Source of the DNA: JAJFGI01 sp036397065
Lineage (GTDB): Bacteria; Pseudomonadota; Alphaproteobacteria; Kiloniellales; J153
Direction of reading: 5' to 3'
DNA length: 35,712 nucleotides
NCBI GenBank assembly: GCA_036397065.1
Contig: DASWJP010000085.1
Span: forward strand, 1-35,712
Below are positions 21,655 through 30,192 of the stretch, in pieces. The position numbers and the translations under genes are program-made. Each line of letters begins with the position of its first letter. Positions within the stretch are counted from its first letter, which is position 1. The notes beneath the pieces were generated by a model. It was not told the DNA's origin. It did not search any database and worked only from the letters and a program-made list of their open reading frames with translations.

Positions 21655-23733
21655 CTAAAGACAGCAGTTCGGATCGAAATCGTCGTCCCGCGCAGCCCAG
21701 GATGCTGCTGGCGTGGGCCGGTTGGCGAACGGATCGACCAGGGCGCTGGTGCCATCGGCGCCCAATTGCTGGCGATACACCACCAGGCCCTCAAGGATAC
21801 GCTGCACATAGTTGCGGGTTTCGTCGAATGGGATGCTCTCGATCCAATCGATGGCATCGACGTCCGGGTCGCGTGGATCGCCGAAGGCGCGGATCCAACT
21901 GTTGGCCCGGCTGGGCCCGGCATTGTATGCCGCCAAAGCGAGTATGTAGGAGCCGCCGTACCGCCGGGTGAGTTCGGAGAGATAGGCGCGGCCGAGACGC
22001 ATGTTGTATTCCGGATCGGTCAGCAGCTTGCTCTTGCTGAAACGCATGTTCATATCGCGCGCCAGGCCCTTGGCCGTCTTGGGCAGGATTTGCATCAGGC
22101 CATGGGCGCCGGCCCCGCTGACCGCATCCGTGTAAAACGCGCTTTCCTGGCGCACCACGGCCATGACCAGCGCCGGCTCCGGCGATTCGCCCTGGGGCAG
22201 GGTGGGGAATGGATAGAGGTGGTCGACCAGCAAGATACCGTCCGCTGCCGCCGCCTTGGCGGCCTTGACCGCCAGATCCGGCCGGCGCTGCTGCTGCGCC
22301 AGCTCGGCGGTCAGGATGTAGTCCGATTCGCTCAGGGATATGGTCGACAAGCGGTTGAGGAATTTCTCCTGCACATTGCTATCGCCCAATTCGCCCAGCA
22401 CCCGGATGGCCTGCACCAGATCGCGTTGGGTGAAGGCGGCGCGCGCCGCGTCGTCCGGGGCCTGGGTGCGGCCAAGGGAAACGGTCGCGGCCATGCCCAA
22501 CTGACGGCTGGCAAGCTGGCCGTAGAAGGTCGTGTTGAGGCGGGCTGCCGCCGCATACCACGTCTTTGCCGTGGTCTGCCATGACTCCGCCTGGTCGCGC
22601 GCGGCTAGGGCGACGGCGGCTTCGCCGGCCCAGAAGGCGGCGCGGGCGCGGCTGATGGGCGTATTGACCCCATCGTGCAAGCGGGTGAAATGGGCATAGG
22701 CTTGTTCGGGCTGGTCCAGGAAACGCAAGGAGATCCAACCAGCCAGCCATTCGCCCTCGGCGAAGGCCACGCCGGTCGACAAGCCATGCTTGGCGGCGAT
22801 GCGATAGGCGGCGGAAATATCGCCCTTCACCAGGGCCTGGCGGACGGTCCAATGGCGCACGTTCCACCACAGATCCGGCCGGGGGGCATCCGGGTTCGGC
22901 GGGTCGAGCAGCTCGAGGACACCCTGATAGCGGTCTTTCCTCTGGCGCCAACGGGCACGCTCGAAAATCAGGCCCGGATCGTTGGCCAACTCTTTCGGCA
23001 CCCGTTGCACGGCGGAGTCCACGCCCCCGCTCATGGCCGCCAAGGCCAGCCGCGCTTCGGCCAAGGCGACATAGCCGTCGCCAAGGCGTTTGGCCTGCCG
23101 CCTGGCCGCGGACGCCTGCCGGTCCCAAAGCAGACGGTCCAGCCGCGCCAGATCGTCCTCGGGACTCAGGACCTTGCCGAACCGGCGGCGGAACAGCACC
23201 TCGTCGCCTTTCGGGAAGTCCTGCTGAACCCAGGTATCGCGCAACAGTGCCGTCGCGGCATCGGTGTGGCCGGTGGCGATCAGCGCCGCGGCGTACCGGA
23301 AAGTGCCGGCGACGGTGATTGGCGGCCGGGCCTTGAACCACTCCAGGACCGCCTCATGCGGCAACTCGCTGGGCAATGAAGCCTCGGCTCGCTGCTGCAA
23401 GGCGATTTGTCCCGGCCAATCCAGGTTCTCGGCGATGAAGGCGCTCGCGGCGGCGAAGTTGCCGCGGCGGCCCGGCTCGGTCAATTCCAGCCAGCGGACG
23501 ATTTTCGCCAGCAACGGGTTTTGCGCCTTGCTAGCCAGGTCCAGGGCATGGGTGTACTTCCCGCCCTTGGCCGCCGCCATGGCCGCCCGGCCGGCTTTCA
23601 GGTCGGCCGCCGAGAGAATCGGCACCTCCGCCGTCGCCACGCCTGGAACGGCCGTCGCCCAGGCGGCGGCCGACCACGCCGGCGCCAGCGCCAGGATGGC
23701 CATGATAACGGCTATGTGCAGGGCTTTTGCCAC
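21655..23733 (-). CDS. Soluble lytic murein transglycosylase (Slt family)
   Basis: 692 aa from a GTG at 23733 with GGAGAA 9 nt upstream. A signal peptide (about 1-27, hydrophobic with an Ala-rich end) directs it to the periplasm. A long helical superhelix (about 40-510, Trp/Ala-rich, TPR-like) precedes the SLT catalytic domain (about 525-665), with the catalytic Glu in VRQESAF, GLMQILPKTAK, LLTDPEYNMRLGRAYL and ALAAYNAGPSRA. It cleaves glycan strands to 1,6-anhydro-muropeptides. The C-terminus ends in an unusual Asn-Cys-Cys-Leu. A 6-bp inverted repeat (21648-21666) spans the stop codon. It is divergent from dapA. Confidence 0.94.
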   Translation of the reverse strand: MAKALHIAVIMAILALAPAWSAAAWATAVPGVATAEVPILSAADLKAGRAAMAAAKGGKYTHALDLASKAQNPLLAKIVRWLELTEPGRRGNFAAASAFIAENLDWPGQIALQQRAEASLPSELPHEAVLEWFKARPPITVAGTFRYAAALIATGHTDAATALLRDTWVQQDFPKGDEVLFRRRFGKVLSPEDDLARLDRLLWDRQASAARRQAKRLGDGYVALAEARLALAAMSGGVDSAVQRVPKELANDPGLIFERARWRQRKDRYQGVLELLDPPNPDAPRPDLWWNVRHWTVRQALVKGDISAAYRIAAKHGLSTGVAFAEGEWLAGWISLRFLDQPEQAYAHFTRLHDGVNTPISRARAAFWAGEAAVALAARDQAESWQTTAKTWYAAAARLNTTFYGQLASRQLGMAATVSLGRTQAPDDAARAAFTQRDLVQAIRVLGELGDSNVQEKFLNRLSTISLSESDYILTAELAQQQRRPDLAVKAAKAAAADGILLVDHLYPFPTLPQGESPEPALVMAVVRQESAFYTDAVSGAGAHGLMQILPKTAKGLARDMNMRFSKSKLLTDPEYNMRLGRAYLSELTRRYGGSYILALAAYNAGPSRANSWIRAFGDPRDPDVDAIDWIESIPFDETRNYVQRILEGLVVYRQQLGADGTSALVDPFANRPTPAASWAARDDDFDPNCCL

Positions 23734-23844
23734 TTCGGCGATTTCTCCAGTATACGGGCCGGGCGGTATGGTTGCCTGACCGTAACAGGCGAATCTTTAG
23801 CAAGAATTTACGAATTCAACAGCAAGAAGAATGGCGGAAAACGT

Positions 23845-23864
23845 GGGCGGCGTGCTTGCCGCCC
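23845..23864. other. Stem-loop between slt and dapA
   Basis: GGGCGGC (23845-23851), loop GTGCTT, and GCCGCCC (23858-23864) form a perfect 7-bp stem in the divergent promoter region. It might be an operator or leader structure. No T-run supports a terminator. Confidence 0.4.
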
Positions 23865-23891
23865 CTTGGCGCAGCCGTTAAGGTCTGCGCA

Positions 23892-23909
23892 GGCGGGCTC
23901 GAGTCCGCC
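23892..23909 (+). other. dapA leader stem-loop
   Basis: GGCGGGC (23892-23898) pairs with GTCCGCC (23903-23909) around TCGA, giving a 7-bp stem with one G-U pair, about 33 nt before the dapA ATG. A weak promoter (TTGCCG 23856-23861, TTAAGG 23878-23883, spacer 16) would place it near the start of the transcript. Confidence 0.35.
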
Positions 23910-23942
23910 ACCGTCTGAACCACTATAACCAAGGAACAAGCC

Positions 23943-24830
23943 ATGTCCGGCCCCATGTTCCGAGGGTCCTTCACGGCCCTCATCACGCCCTTCGCCAATG
24001 GCCATGTGGACGAGGCCGCGTTTCAGAGCCTGGTCGAGTGGCAGATCGAACAGGGCAGCCACGGTGTAGTGCCCTGCGGCACCACCGGCGAATCGCCCAC
24101 CCTATCGCATGACGAGCACATGCGGGTGGTCGAGCTTTGTGTCGAGGCGGCGCGCGGCCGCGTGCCGGTCGTTGCCGGTACCGGCTCCAACTCCACTGCC
24201 GAGGCCGTGGCATTGACCAAGCATGCCAAGAAAGCCGGGGCCACCGCGGCGCTGGTGGTGACGCCCTATTACAACAAGCCGACGCAGGAAGGGCTCTTCC
24301 AGCACTACAAGGCGATCCACGATGCGGTCGAGATCCCGATCCTCATTTACAATATTCCGGGCCGCTGCATTGTCGATATGAGCGTCGAGACCATGGCGCG
24401 CCTGGCCAAGCTGCCGAATATCATCGGGGTCAAGGACGCGACCAACGATCTGACGCGGCCGGCCAAGACGCGTGCCGCGATCGGCCAGGCGTTCGCTCAG
24501 CTGAGCGGCGAGGATGCCACCACGCTGCCCTTCCTCGCTCAAGGCGGGCATGGCAGCATCTCGGTGACTTCCAACGTGGCGCCACGGCAATGCGCCGATG
24601 TGCACGAGGCTTGGCAGCGGGGCGATCTGGAAACCGCATCGCGCATCACTGAGCGTTTGATGCCGTTGCACCAGGCGCTGTTTGTCGAATCGAGTCCGGC
24701 GCCGGTGAAATTCGCTGCCAGTCTGCTGGGTCTGTGCGAGAACCGGGTGCGATTGCCGATGGTTTGCGTGCAACCGGAAACAGAGACGGTGGTGCGCAAG
24801 GCCATGACCCACGCCGGCTTGATCAACTGA
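23943..24830 (+). CDS. dapA: 4-hydroxy-tetrahydrodipicolinate synthase
   Basis: 295 aa. The ATG at 23943 follows AAGGA. DapA marks are complete: GTTGESPTL (46-54, Thr47/Thr48 active site), Tyr110 in VTPYYNKP, Tyr136 in YNIPGR, and the Schiff-base Lys164 in IGVKDAT. It condenses pyruvate with L-aspartate 4-semialdehyde in the first committed step to diaminopimelate and lysine. The gene is followed 19 nt later by smpB, a common alphaproteobacterial order. The length is that of the family. Confidence 0.97.
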   Translation: MSGPMFRGSFTALITPFANGHVDEAAFQSLVEWQIEQGSHGVVPCGTTGESPTLSHDEHMRVVELCVEAARGRVPVVAGTGSNSTAEAVALTKHAKKAGATAALVVTPYYNKPTQEGLFQHYKAIHDAVEIPILIYNIPGRCIVDMSVETMARLAKLPNIIGVKDATNDLTRPAKTRAAIGQAFAQLSGEDATTLPFLAQGGHGSISVTSNVAPRQCADVHEAWQRGDLETASRITERLMPLHQALFVESSPAPVKFAASLLGLCENRVRLPMVCVQPETETVVRKAMTHAGLIN

Positions 24831-24849
24831 CGGGGCAGCACCTACTCAC

Positions 24850-25314
24850 ATGGCAGAAGGCGCGCGGCGGGTCATCGCGCAGAACCGCAAGGCACGCCAT
24901 GAATACTTCATCGAGGATACCCTCGAGGCGGGCCTGGTTCTCACCGGCAGCGAGGTTAAGTCGCTGCGCCAAGGGCGTTGTTCCATTGGCGAATCTTACG
25001 CCTACGAGGAGGACGGCGAGCTGTACCTGCGCTCGGCTCACATCGCGTCGTATGACGCCGCCGCGCAGTTCAATCATGATCCCCTGAGGCCGCGCAAGCT
25101 CCTGGTGCACCGGCGGGAATTGTCGCGTTTGCTCGGCCAGATTCATCGCGAGGGCTATACGATCGTGCCGTTGTCCATCTATTTCAATCCGCGCGGTATC
25201 GCCAAGGTGGAACTCGGCTTGGCGCGCGGCAAGCGCAAGGCGGACAAGCGCGAGACCGAGAAGAAGCGCGATTGGCAACGGCAAAAGGCGCGCGTCATGC
25301 GCGAGCGGGGGTAG
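24850..25314 (+). CDS. smpB: SsrA-binding protein SmpB
   Basis: 154 aa. SmpB features are clear: VIAQNRKARHEYFIEDT (about 10-26), GLVLTGSEVKSLRQGRCSI, RKLLVHRREL, and the basic C-terminal tail KRETEKKRDWQRQKARV, which enters the ribosome decoding centre. It binds tmRNA and delivers it to stalled ribosomes for trans-translation. The ssrA gene itself is not in this window. The gene converges on the uracil-DNA glycosylase with only 3 nt between stop codons. Confidence 0.97.
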   Translation: MAEGARRVIAQNRKARHEYFIEDTLEAGLVLTGSEVKSLRQGRCSIGESYAYEEDGELYLRSAHIASYDAAAQFNHDPLRPRKLLVHRRELSRLLGQIHREGYTIVPLSIYFNPRGIAKVELGLARGKRKADKRETEKKRDWQRQKARVMRERG

Positions 25315-25317
25315 GGC

Positions 25318-25983
25318 CTAAGGCAACCGGTTGCGCAAGGCGGTGAAGACGTCCGCGAACATGGCTTCGGTCAGGCGCCCGGTGTTGGTATTGTAGCGGG
25401 AGCAGTGATAGCTGTCGGCGAGCAACGGCCCACTGGGAATCTCATGCATGGCGCAGTGCGCGAATGCATACCGCGACTTCTTGCAGCCCAAGGCGGTCAA
25501 AATCGAAGCATGCGCCAAGCCGCCCAGGGCCAGGATCACCGCCAGATTCGGCATGGAGCGAATCTCGTTGACCAGAAAACCGCCACAACTGCGGATTTCC
25601 GCGCCGATCGGCTTGTTCTCCGGCGGCACGCAGCGGACCGCATTGGTGATCCGGCAATCGAGCAGGGCGAGGCCGTCATCCGGCTCCCGCCCGTACTGCC
25701 CCTGCGCGAAGCCGAAGCGTATCAGCGTCGGATACAACAGATCTCCGGCATAGTCGCCGGTGAACGGCCGGCCCGTGCGGTTAGCCCCTTTCAGGCCCGG
25801 CGCCAGCCCAACGATCAACAGCCGCGCATCGCGGCCGCCGAACGCCGGAACCGGGGCGTTGTGAAACGCCGGATAGGCGCTGGCGTTGGCGGAGCGAAAG
25901 TCGGCGAGGCGGGGGCACAGCGCACAATCGGCCGCCGGCTCCACACCCTCAGCGATGGCCATTTCGTAGGATATACCGGTCAC
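25318..25983 (-). CDS. Uracil-DNA glycosylase, family 5 (UDGb)-like
   Basis: About 221 aa from the GTG at 25983; a TTG at 25989 and an ATG at 25962 are also in frame. Motif A is GLAPGLKGANRTGRPFTGD, which lacks the acidic or Asn residue used by other UDG families, as in family 5. The second motif is SYHCSRYNTNTGRLT. Four Cys fit a 4Fe-4S cluster (CALC near 22-25, then DC and RC around the mid-region). It removes uracil and other deaminated bases from DNA. It follows the NYN gene on the same strand by about 45 nt and may be co-transcribed with it. Confidence 0.88.
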   Translation of the reverse strand: MTGISYEMAIAEGVEPAADCALCPRLADFRSANASAYPAFHNAPVPAFGGRDARLLIVGLAPGLKGANRTGRPFTGDYAGDLLYPTLIRFGFAQGQYGREPDDGLALLDCRITNAVRCVPPENKPIGAEIRSCGGFLVNEIRSMPNLAVILALGGLAHASILTALGCKKSRYAFAHCAMHEIPSGPLLADSYHCSRYNTNTGRLTEAMFADVFTALRNRLP

Positions 25984-26028
25984 GATCAACGGCCCCGGTC
26001 GATTACCGTTGCGGAGGCCGTTGCGGGC

Positions 26029-26670
26029 TTACGCCGATCCGTTGGCGCCCTCGTTTGCGTCCTCGTCCTCGTAGTAGTCCTGGTCATCGTCATAGGAATC
26101 GGCCGTCGGTGGACGGGGGCGCGATCGCGGGTGGTCGGTCGGATGGGACCGTTCGATATACGGTTGCAGGTCGGATATGTCGAGGAATACATCCGACTGA
26201 CGGCGCAATTCGTCGGCGATCATGGCCGGCTGCGAGCGCACGGTCGAGACCACGGTGACGCGCACGCCCTTGCGCTGCACCGCTTCGACCATGCGGCGGA
26301 AATCGCCATCGCCGGAAAACAGCACCACATGATCGAGGTGCGGCGCCATTTCCAGAACATCGATGGCCAACTCGATGTCCATGTTGCCCTTGATCTTGCG
26401 CCGGCCCGTGGCGTCGGTGAATTCCTTGGTCGGCTTGGTGACCATGGTATAGCCGTTGTAGTCGAGCCAATCGACCAGGGGCCGGATGGGCGAGTACTCC
26501 TGGTCGTCGACCAGTGCCGTATAGTAAAAGGCGCGGATCAGGTGGCAATCACCGGTGAAATGCTGCAGCAGCCGTTTGTAGTCGATATCGAAGCCCAAGG
26601 CGCGGGCGGCGGAATACAGATTGGCTCCGTCGATGAAAAGGGCGACACGTTCCTGCGGGAAGAAATGCAT
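26029..26670 (-). CDS. NYN domain protein (LabA/DUF88 family)
   Basis: 213 aa from the ATG at 26670, with GGAG 6 nt upstream; an in-frame GTG at 26703 is less likely. The NYN (PIN-like) nuclease core (about 5-165) contains ALFIDGANLY (Asp14), KGNMDIELAIDVL and VLFSGDGDFRRMVEA, the usual acidic residues for metal binding. The C-terminal tail (about 170-213) is Arg/Pro-rich and then very acidic, with DDDQDYYEDEDANEGANG, probably disordered. LabA-type proteins are thought to act on RNA, but their biological targets are mostly unknown. It is divergent from folK. Confidence 0.88.
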   Translation of the reverse strand: MHFFPQERVALFIDGANLYSAARALGFDIDYKRLLQHFTGDCHLIRAFYYTALVDDQEYSPIRPLVDWLDYNGYTMVTKPTKEFTDATGRRKIKGNMDIELAIDVLEMAPHLDHVVLFSGDGDFRRMVEAVQRKGVRVTVVSTVRSQPAMIADELRRQSDVFLDISDLQPYIERSHPTDHPRSRPRPPTADSYDDDQDYYEDEDANEGANGSA

Positions 26671-26814
26671 GAAAACTCCAATACATCCTCGAAATAGGCA
26701 CACTAGACCGGCCGGTGCGGCAAATCGGGCCGGTCATCCGATCTTGGCTATGTTCATTCATTTAAGGTTTCAACGGGCGCCCGCAAGGGCCGGTGGCACC
26801 GGGCTGGCGATTTA

Positions 26815-27309
26815 ATGATCCTGATTGCCCTGGGCGCCAATCTGTCCAGCTCGCGCCATGGCACCCCCCAGGAAACCTGCGAGGCGGCGCTGGCGGCGTT
26901 GCAGGCGAATGGGGTACGGATCGTGCGCCGCTCCCGCTGGTACCGGAGCGCGCCTGTGCCGCCGTCGGGCCAGCCGCCGTTCGTCAACGGCGTGGCCGAG
27001 GTCGCGACCGACCTGCCGCCGGGCGATCTTTTGTCCCTTTTGCACCGGATCGAGGCCGAATTGGGCCGTGTGCGACGGGAACGCAACGAAGCGCGGGTGC
27101 TCGATCTGGACCTGCTTGCCTATGGCGGCCGGATCAGCGCCCCCGGCGAGGTGCCCGAGCTACCCCATCCCCGCCTGGCGGACCGGGCCTTTGTGGTGCT
27201 GCCCCTGGCGGACGTGGCACCCGCCTGGCGCCATCCGGTATCCGGCCTGAGTCCGGCGGAGATGGCGGCCCGCCTGCCGCCCGGGCAGGTGGCGAAACCG
27301 CTGGAATAG
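26815..27309 (+). CDS. folK: 2-amino-4-hydroxy-6-hydroxymethyldihydropteridine pyrophosphokinase (HPPK)
   Basis: 164 aa. HPPK features are LIALGANLS (3-11), WYRSAPVPPSGQPPFVNGV, LHRIEAELGR and the signature RNEARVLDLDLLAYGG, followed by LPHPRLADRAFVVLPL. It transfers pyrophosphate from ATP to hydroxymethyldihydropterin in folate synthesis. The start at 26815 has no strong Shine-Dalgarno. folK lies alone, upstream of rpoZ, with a weak inverted repeat (AGCCCA at 27308-27313, TGGGCT at 27329-27334) right after its stop. Confidence 0.95.
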   Translation: MILIALGANLSSSRHGTPQETCEAALAALQANGVRIVRRSRWYRSAPVPPSGQPPFVNGVAEVATDLPPGDLLSLLHRIEAELGRVRRERNEARVLDLDLLAYGGRISAPGEVPELPHPRLADRAFVVLPLADVAPAWRHPVSGLSPAEMAARLPPGQVAKPLE

Positions 27310-27343
27310 CCCAGTATCGGCTCTCTTTTGGGCTGGGAATTGC

Positions 27344-27372
27344 TTGCCTTCCCGGGGAGCCCTCCATATATT
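27344..27372 (+). promoter_or_regulatory. Candidate rpoZ promoter
   Basis: TTGCCT (27344-27349), a 17-nt spacer and TATATT (27367-27372) give a good sigma70-type match. The transcript would start near 27379, just ahead of the hairpin at 27385-27406. Confidence 0.5.
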
Positions 27373-27384
27373 CCTCCCAACTTG

Positions 27385-27406
27385 TGGGGGAAATGCGATT
27401 CCCCCA
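27385..27406 (+). other. 5'-leader hairpin of rpoZ
   Basis: TGGGGGAA (27385-27392), loop ATGCGA, and TTCCCCCA (27399-27406) form a perfect 8-bp stem about 25 nt upstream of the rpoZ ATG. With the predicted start near 27379 it would cap the 5' end of the mRNA. The absence of a T-tract argues against a terminator. Confidence 0.65.
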
Positions 27407-27430
27407 AGTATTTCCGGAGATTTGATATAG

Positions 27431-27850
27431 ATGGCGCGTGTAACGGTTGAAGACTGCGTACTGAAGGTTCCGAACCGCTTTGATCTCGTCATGGTGGCCG
27501 CTCAGCGGGCACGGGACGTCTCGGCGGGGGCGCCGCTGACGGTGGACCGCGACGATGACAAGAACCCGGTGGTCGCCCTGCGAGAGATCGCCGAGGAAAC
27601 GGTCGATGTGGACGCCCTGATGGCGAGTGTAATTCAGGGTCTGCAGCGCCATGTAGAAATTGATGAGCCGGAGGAAGAGCAGTCCGAATTCGACATTGCC
27701 GGGCTGGAAATGGCGGTTGGCGCCGGACAGCCTGCGGGCATCGGAGCCTTGGCCGATGACGAGGATGACGATGGGGCCGAGGATGGCCTCGGGGACGACC
27801 TTAGCTCCGGCGAGGCCGATTCTGAAGGCGACGGCGAAGGCAAGGCCTAG
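27431..27850 (+). CDS. rpoZ: RNA polymerase omega subunit
   Basis: 139 aa. The N-terminal 75 residues are the conserved omega fold: MARVTVEDC, VPNRFDLVMVAAQRARDV, DKNPVVALREIAEETVD. Omega chaperones the beta-prime subunit and, in proteobacteria, contributes to a ppGpp site. The C-terminal tail (about 80-139) is long and strongly acidic (ADDEDDDGAEDGLGDD), as in other alphaproteobacteria, and probably disordered. The Shine-Dalgarno CGGAGA lies after the leader hairpin. The gene precedes rel, a conserved pairing of ppGpp synthesis with one of its targets. Confidence 0.96.
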   Translation: MARVTVEDCVLKVPNRFDLVMVAAQRARDVSAGAPLTVDRDDDKNPVVALREIAEETVDVDALMASVIQGLQRHVEIDEPEEEQSEFDIAGLEMAVGAGQPAGIGALADDEDDDGAEDGLGDDLSSGEADSEGDGEGKA

Positions 27851-27863
27851 CGCCAGGGGTACC

Positions 27864-28001
27864 GGCGCGGTTTACGGTCGCGCCTCGGCCGCGCGGCGGC
27901 ATCGGGCCATGGGCCCGGCTCCTTCATTCTTGAACCAGTTCCCCCCGAAACGGCGCCCCGCATGGGCGCCTGAATGGGTGAGGGCGGCAAGCGTTTGCCG
28001 C
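27864..28001 (+). other. Four consecutive stem-loops in the rpoZ-rel spacer
   Basis: Stem 1 is GGCGCG/CGCGCC (27864-27884, 9-nt loop). Stem 2 is CGGGCC/GGCCCG (27903-27917, loop ATG), followed by a T/C-rich stretch. Stem 3 is GGCGCCC/GGGCGCC (27952-27970, loop CGCAT). Stem 4 is GCGGCAA/TTGCCGC (27984-28001, loop GCGT), ending 11 nt before the rel ATG. Stem 2 may attenuate rpoZ readthrough, and stem 4 is placed to affect rel translation. Confidence 0.6.
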
Positions 28002-28012
28002 GCAATCGCGCC

Positions 28013-30157
28013 ATGATGCGCCAATTCGAACTGGTCGAACGGGTCAAGTCCTACGACCCCAATGCGGACGAGGACGCACTCAACCGCGCCTACGTCTATG
28101 CCATGAAGCTGCACGGATCGCAGACGCGCGAGTCCGGCGATCCGTATTTCTCGCACCCGATCGAGGTGGCGGGCATCCTCACCGACCTCAAGCTCGACGA
28201 CAATTCGATCATCACCGCCCTGCTGCACGATCTGGTCGAGGACACGGACACCTCGCTGGAAGACATCGAAAAGCTGTTCGGCAAGGAGATTGCCCGTCTG
28301 GTCGATGGCGTCACCAAGCTCTCCCGCCTGGAGCTGCAGTCCGAGCATACCCAGCACGCCGAGAATTTCCGCAAGCTCCTCCTCGCCATGTCGGAGGATA
28401 TTCGCGTCCTGTTGGTCAAGCTGGCGGACCGGCTGCACAACATGCAGACCCTGCATTACATCAAGTCCCCCGACCGGCGGCGGCGCATCGCCCGCGAAAC
28501 CATGGACATCTACGCGCCCCTGGCCGAGCGCATCGGCATGCACCGCTTCAAGGACGATCTGCAGGATTTGGCTTTCGCCGAGCTGAACCCGGATGGCCGG
28601 GCATCCATTCTGGCGCGTCTTGAATTCCTCAAGGGACGCGGCGATGAGTTGCCGCCGTTGATCATCGATCAATTGAGCCGGGCCCTGGCCAGCGAAGGGA
28701 TCGACGCCTGGGTGTCGGGGCGCATGAAGTCGCCGTTCTCGATCTGGAACAAGATGCAACGCAAGAACGTCGCCCTCGAGCAGTTGGCCGACATCATGGC
28801 CTTTCGCGTGGTGGTCAACGATATCGGCGAATGCTACCGGGCCTTGGGCGTATTCCACAGCAAGTATCCGGTGGTGCCGGGCCGTTTCAAGGATTACCTC
28901 TCGACGCCGAAACCGAACGGCTACCGATCCCTGCACACCGGGTTGATCGGTCCGGAACGGCAGCGCATCGAGGTGCAGATCCGCACCCGAGAAATGCACG
29001 ACGTGGCGGAGTTCGGCGTTGCCGCCCATTGGAAATACAAGCAGAGCGACCGCAAGGTCGACGGCCGGCAGTACCGCTGGCTGCGCGAGCTGCTCGATAT
29101 CCTCGAGCACGCGACGAATCCGGAAGAGTTCCTCGAACATACCAAGCTGGAGATGTTCCAGGATCAGGTCTTCTGCTTTTCCCCCAAAGGCGATCTGATC
29201 GCCTTGCCGCGTGGTGCCACGCCGGTGGATTTCGCCTATGCCGTCCATTCCGAGGTGGGCGATACCTGCGTCGGCTCCAAGGTCAATGGCCGCATCATCC
29301 CGTTGCGGGCCGAGTTGAAGAATGGCGATCAGGTCGAGATCCTGACGTCCAAGGCGCAAACGCCGTCGCCGGACTGGGAAAAATTCGTCGTCACCGGCAA
29401 GGCCAAGGCCCGCATCCGCCGTTTCGTCCATTTGAAGGAGCGGGAGCAATACAGCGAATTGGGCCGGCAGATGCTGCAAAAGGCGTTTCGCGAGGAAGGC
29501 TACGATCTGACCGACAAGTCCCTGGAGGGGGTGCTCAAGAAATTCCGTACCGACAGCATCGCCGATCTATGCGCCAGCATTGGCAAGGGCACTCATACGG
29601 CCCGCGATGTGCTGGTGGCGGTGTTCCCCGGGGTCAAGGACACGGTCAAGCCGCGCCGCATGTGGCCCTTCGGGCGGACCCGGCCGGCCGCCGACAAGAA
29701 CAAGCAACCCGGCGTTCCGATCAAGGGCCTGATCCCCGGCATGGCGGTGCATTTCGCCCACTGCTGCCATCCGCTGCCGGGCGAGCGCATTGTCGGCATC
29801 GTCACGACCGGCAAGGGCGTGACCGTGCACACCATCGATTGCGAGACCCTGGCCACATTCCAGGATGCGCCGGAGCGCTGGATCGATGTGGCATGGGAAG
29901 CCGGCGATGGAACCGAGCCGCATACCGGCCGCCTGCGCATTGTGATCGCCAATGAGCCAGGCAGCCTGGGCAATCTCTCCACCATCATCGGTAAAAACAA
30001 CGGCAATATTTCCAACCTCAAGATCATCAATCGATCCATCGACTTCTTCGAAATGCTGGTCGATGTGGAGGTCCAGGATGTGAAGCATCTGAGCAACATC
30101 ATCGCGGCGCTGCGAGCCGCGCCGGTCATCACTTCGGTTGAGCGGGCGCGCGGCTGA
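28013..30157 (+). CDS. rel: Bifunctional (p)ppGpp synthetase/hydrolase (RelA/SpoT, Rsh)
   Basis: 714 aa from ATGATG at 28013, which gives the typical alphaproteobacterial start MMRQFELVERVKSYDP; an upstream ATG at 27974 would add a tail crossing a stem-loop. Domains in order are the HD hydrolase (about 30-180: SHPIEVAG, LLHDLVEDTD, KLADRLHNM), the synthetase (about 220-340, FKDYLSTPKPNGYRSLHT), TGS (about 395-455, VFCFSPKGDLIALPRGATP), a helical and zinc-finger region with HFAHCCHPLPGERIVG, and a C-terminal ACT (about 635-710). Both catalytic domains look intact, so one Rsh makes and degrades ppGpp in the stringent response. Confidence 0.96.
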   Translation: MMRQFELVERVKSYDPNADEDALNRAYVYAMKLHGSQTRESGDPYFSHPIEVAGILTDLKLDDNSIITALLHDLVEDTDTSLEDIEKLFGKEIARLVDGVTKLSRLELQSEHTQHAENFRKLLLAMSEDIRVLLVKLADRLHNMQTLHYIKSPDRRRRIARETMDIYAPLAERIGMHRFKDDLQDLAFAELNPDGRASILARLEFLKGRGDELPPLIIDQLSRALASEGIDAWVSGRMKSPFSIWNKMQRKNVALEQLADIMAFRVVVNDIGECYRALGVFHSKYPVVPGRFKDYLSTPKPNGYRSLHTGLIGPERQRIEVQIRTREMHDVAEFGVAAHWKYKQSDRKVDGRQYRWLRELLDILEHATNPEEFLEHTKLEMFQDQVFCFSPKGDLIALPRGATPVDFAYAVHSEVGDTCVGSKVNGRIIPLRAELKNGDQVEILTSKAQTPSPDWEKFVVTGKAKARIRRFVHLKEREQYSELGRQMLQKAFREEGYDLTDKSLEGVLKKFRTDSIADLCASIGKGTHTARDVLVAVFPGVKDTVKPRRMWPFGRTRPAADKNKQPGVPIKGLIPGMAVHFAHCCHPLPGERIVGIVTTGKGVTVHTIDCETLATFQDAPERWIDVAWEAGDGTEPHTGRLRIVIANEPGSLGNLSTIIGKNNGNISNLKIINRSIDFFEMLVDVEVQDVKHLSNIIAALRAAPVITSVERARG

Positions 30158-30192
30158 TGCGGCGTCACCCCGCCACGGTCTAGGCACCGCCC

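Noticed and set aside
27872..29479. 535-codon minus-strand frame opposite rel
   Set aside because: Antisense to an intact rel gene; composition typical of a shadow frame.
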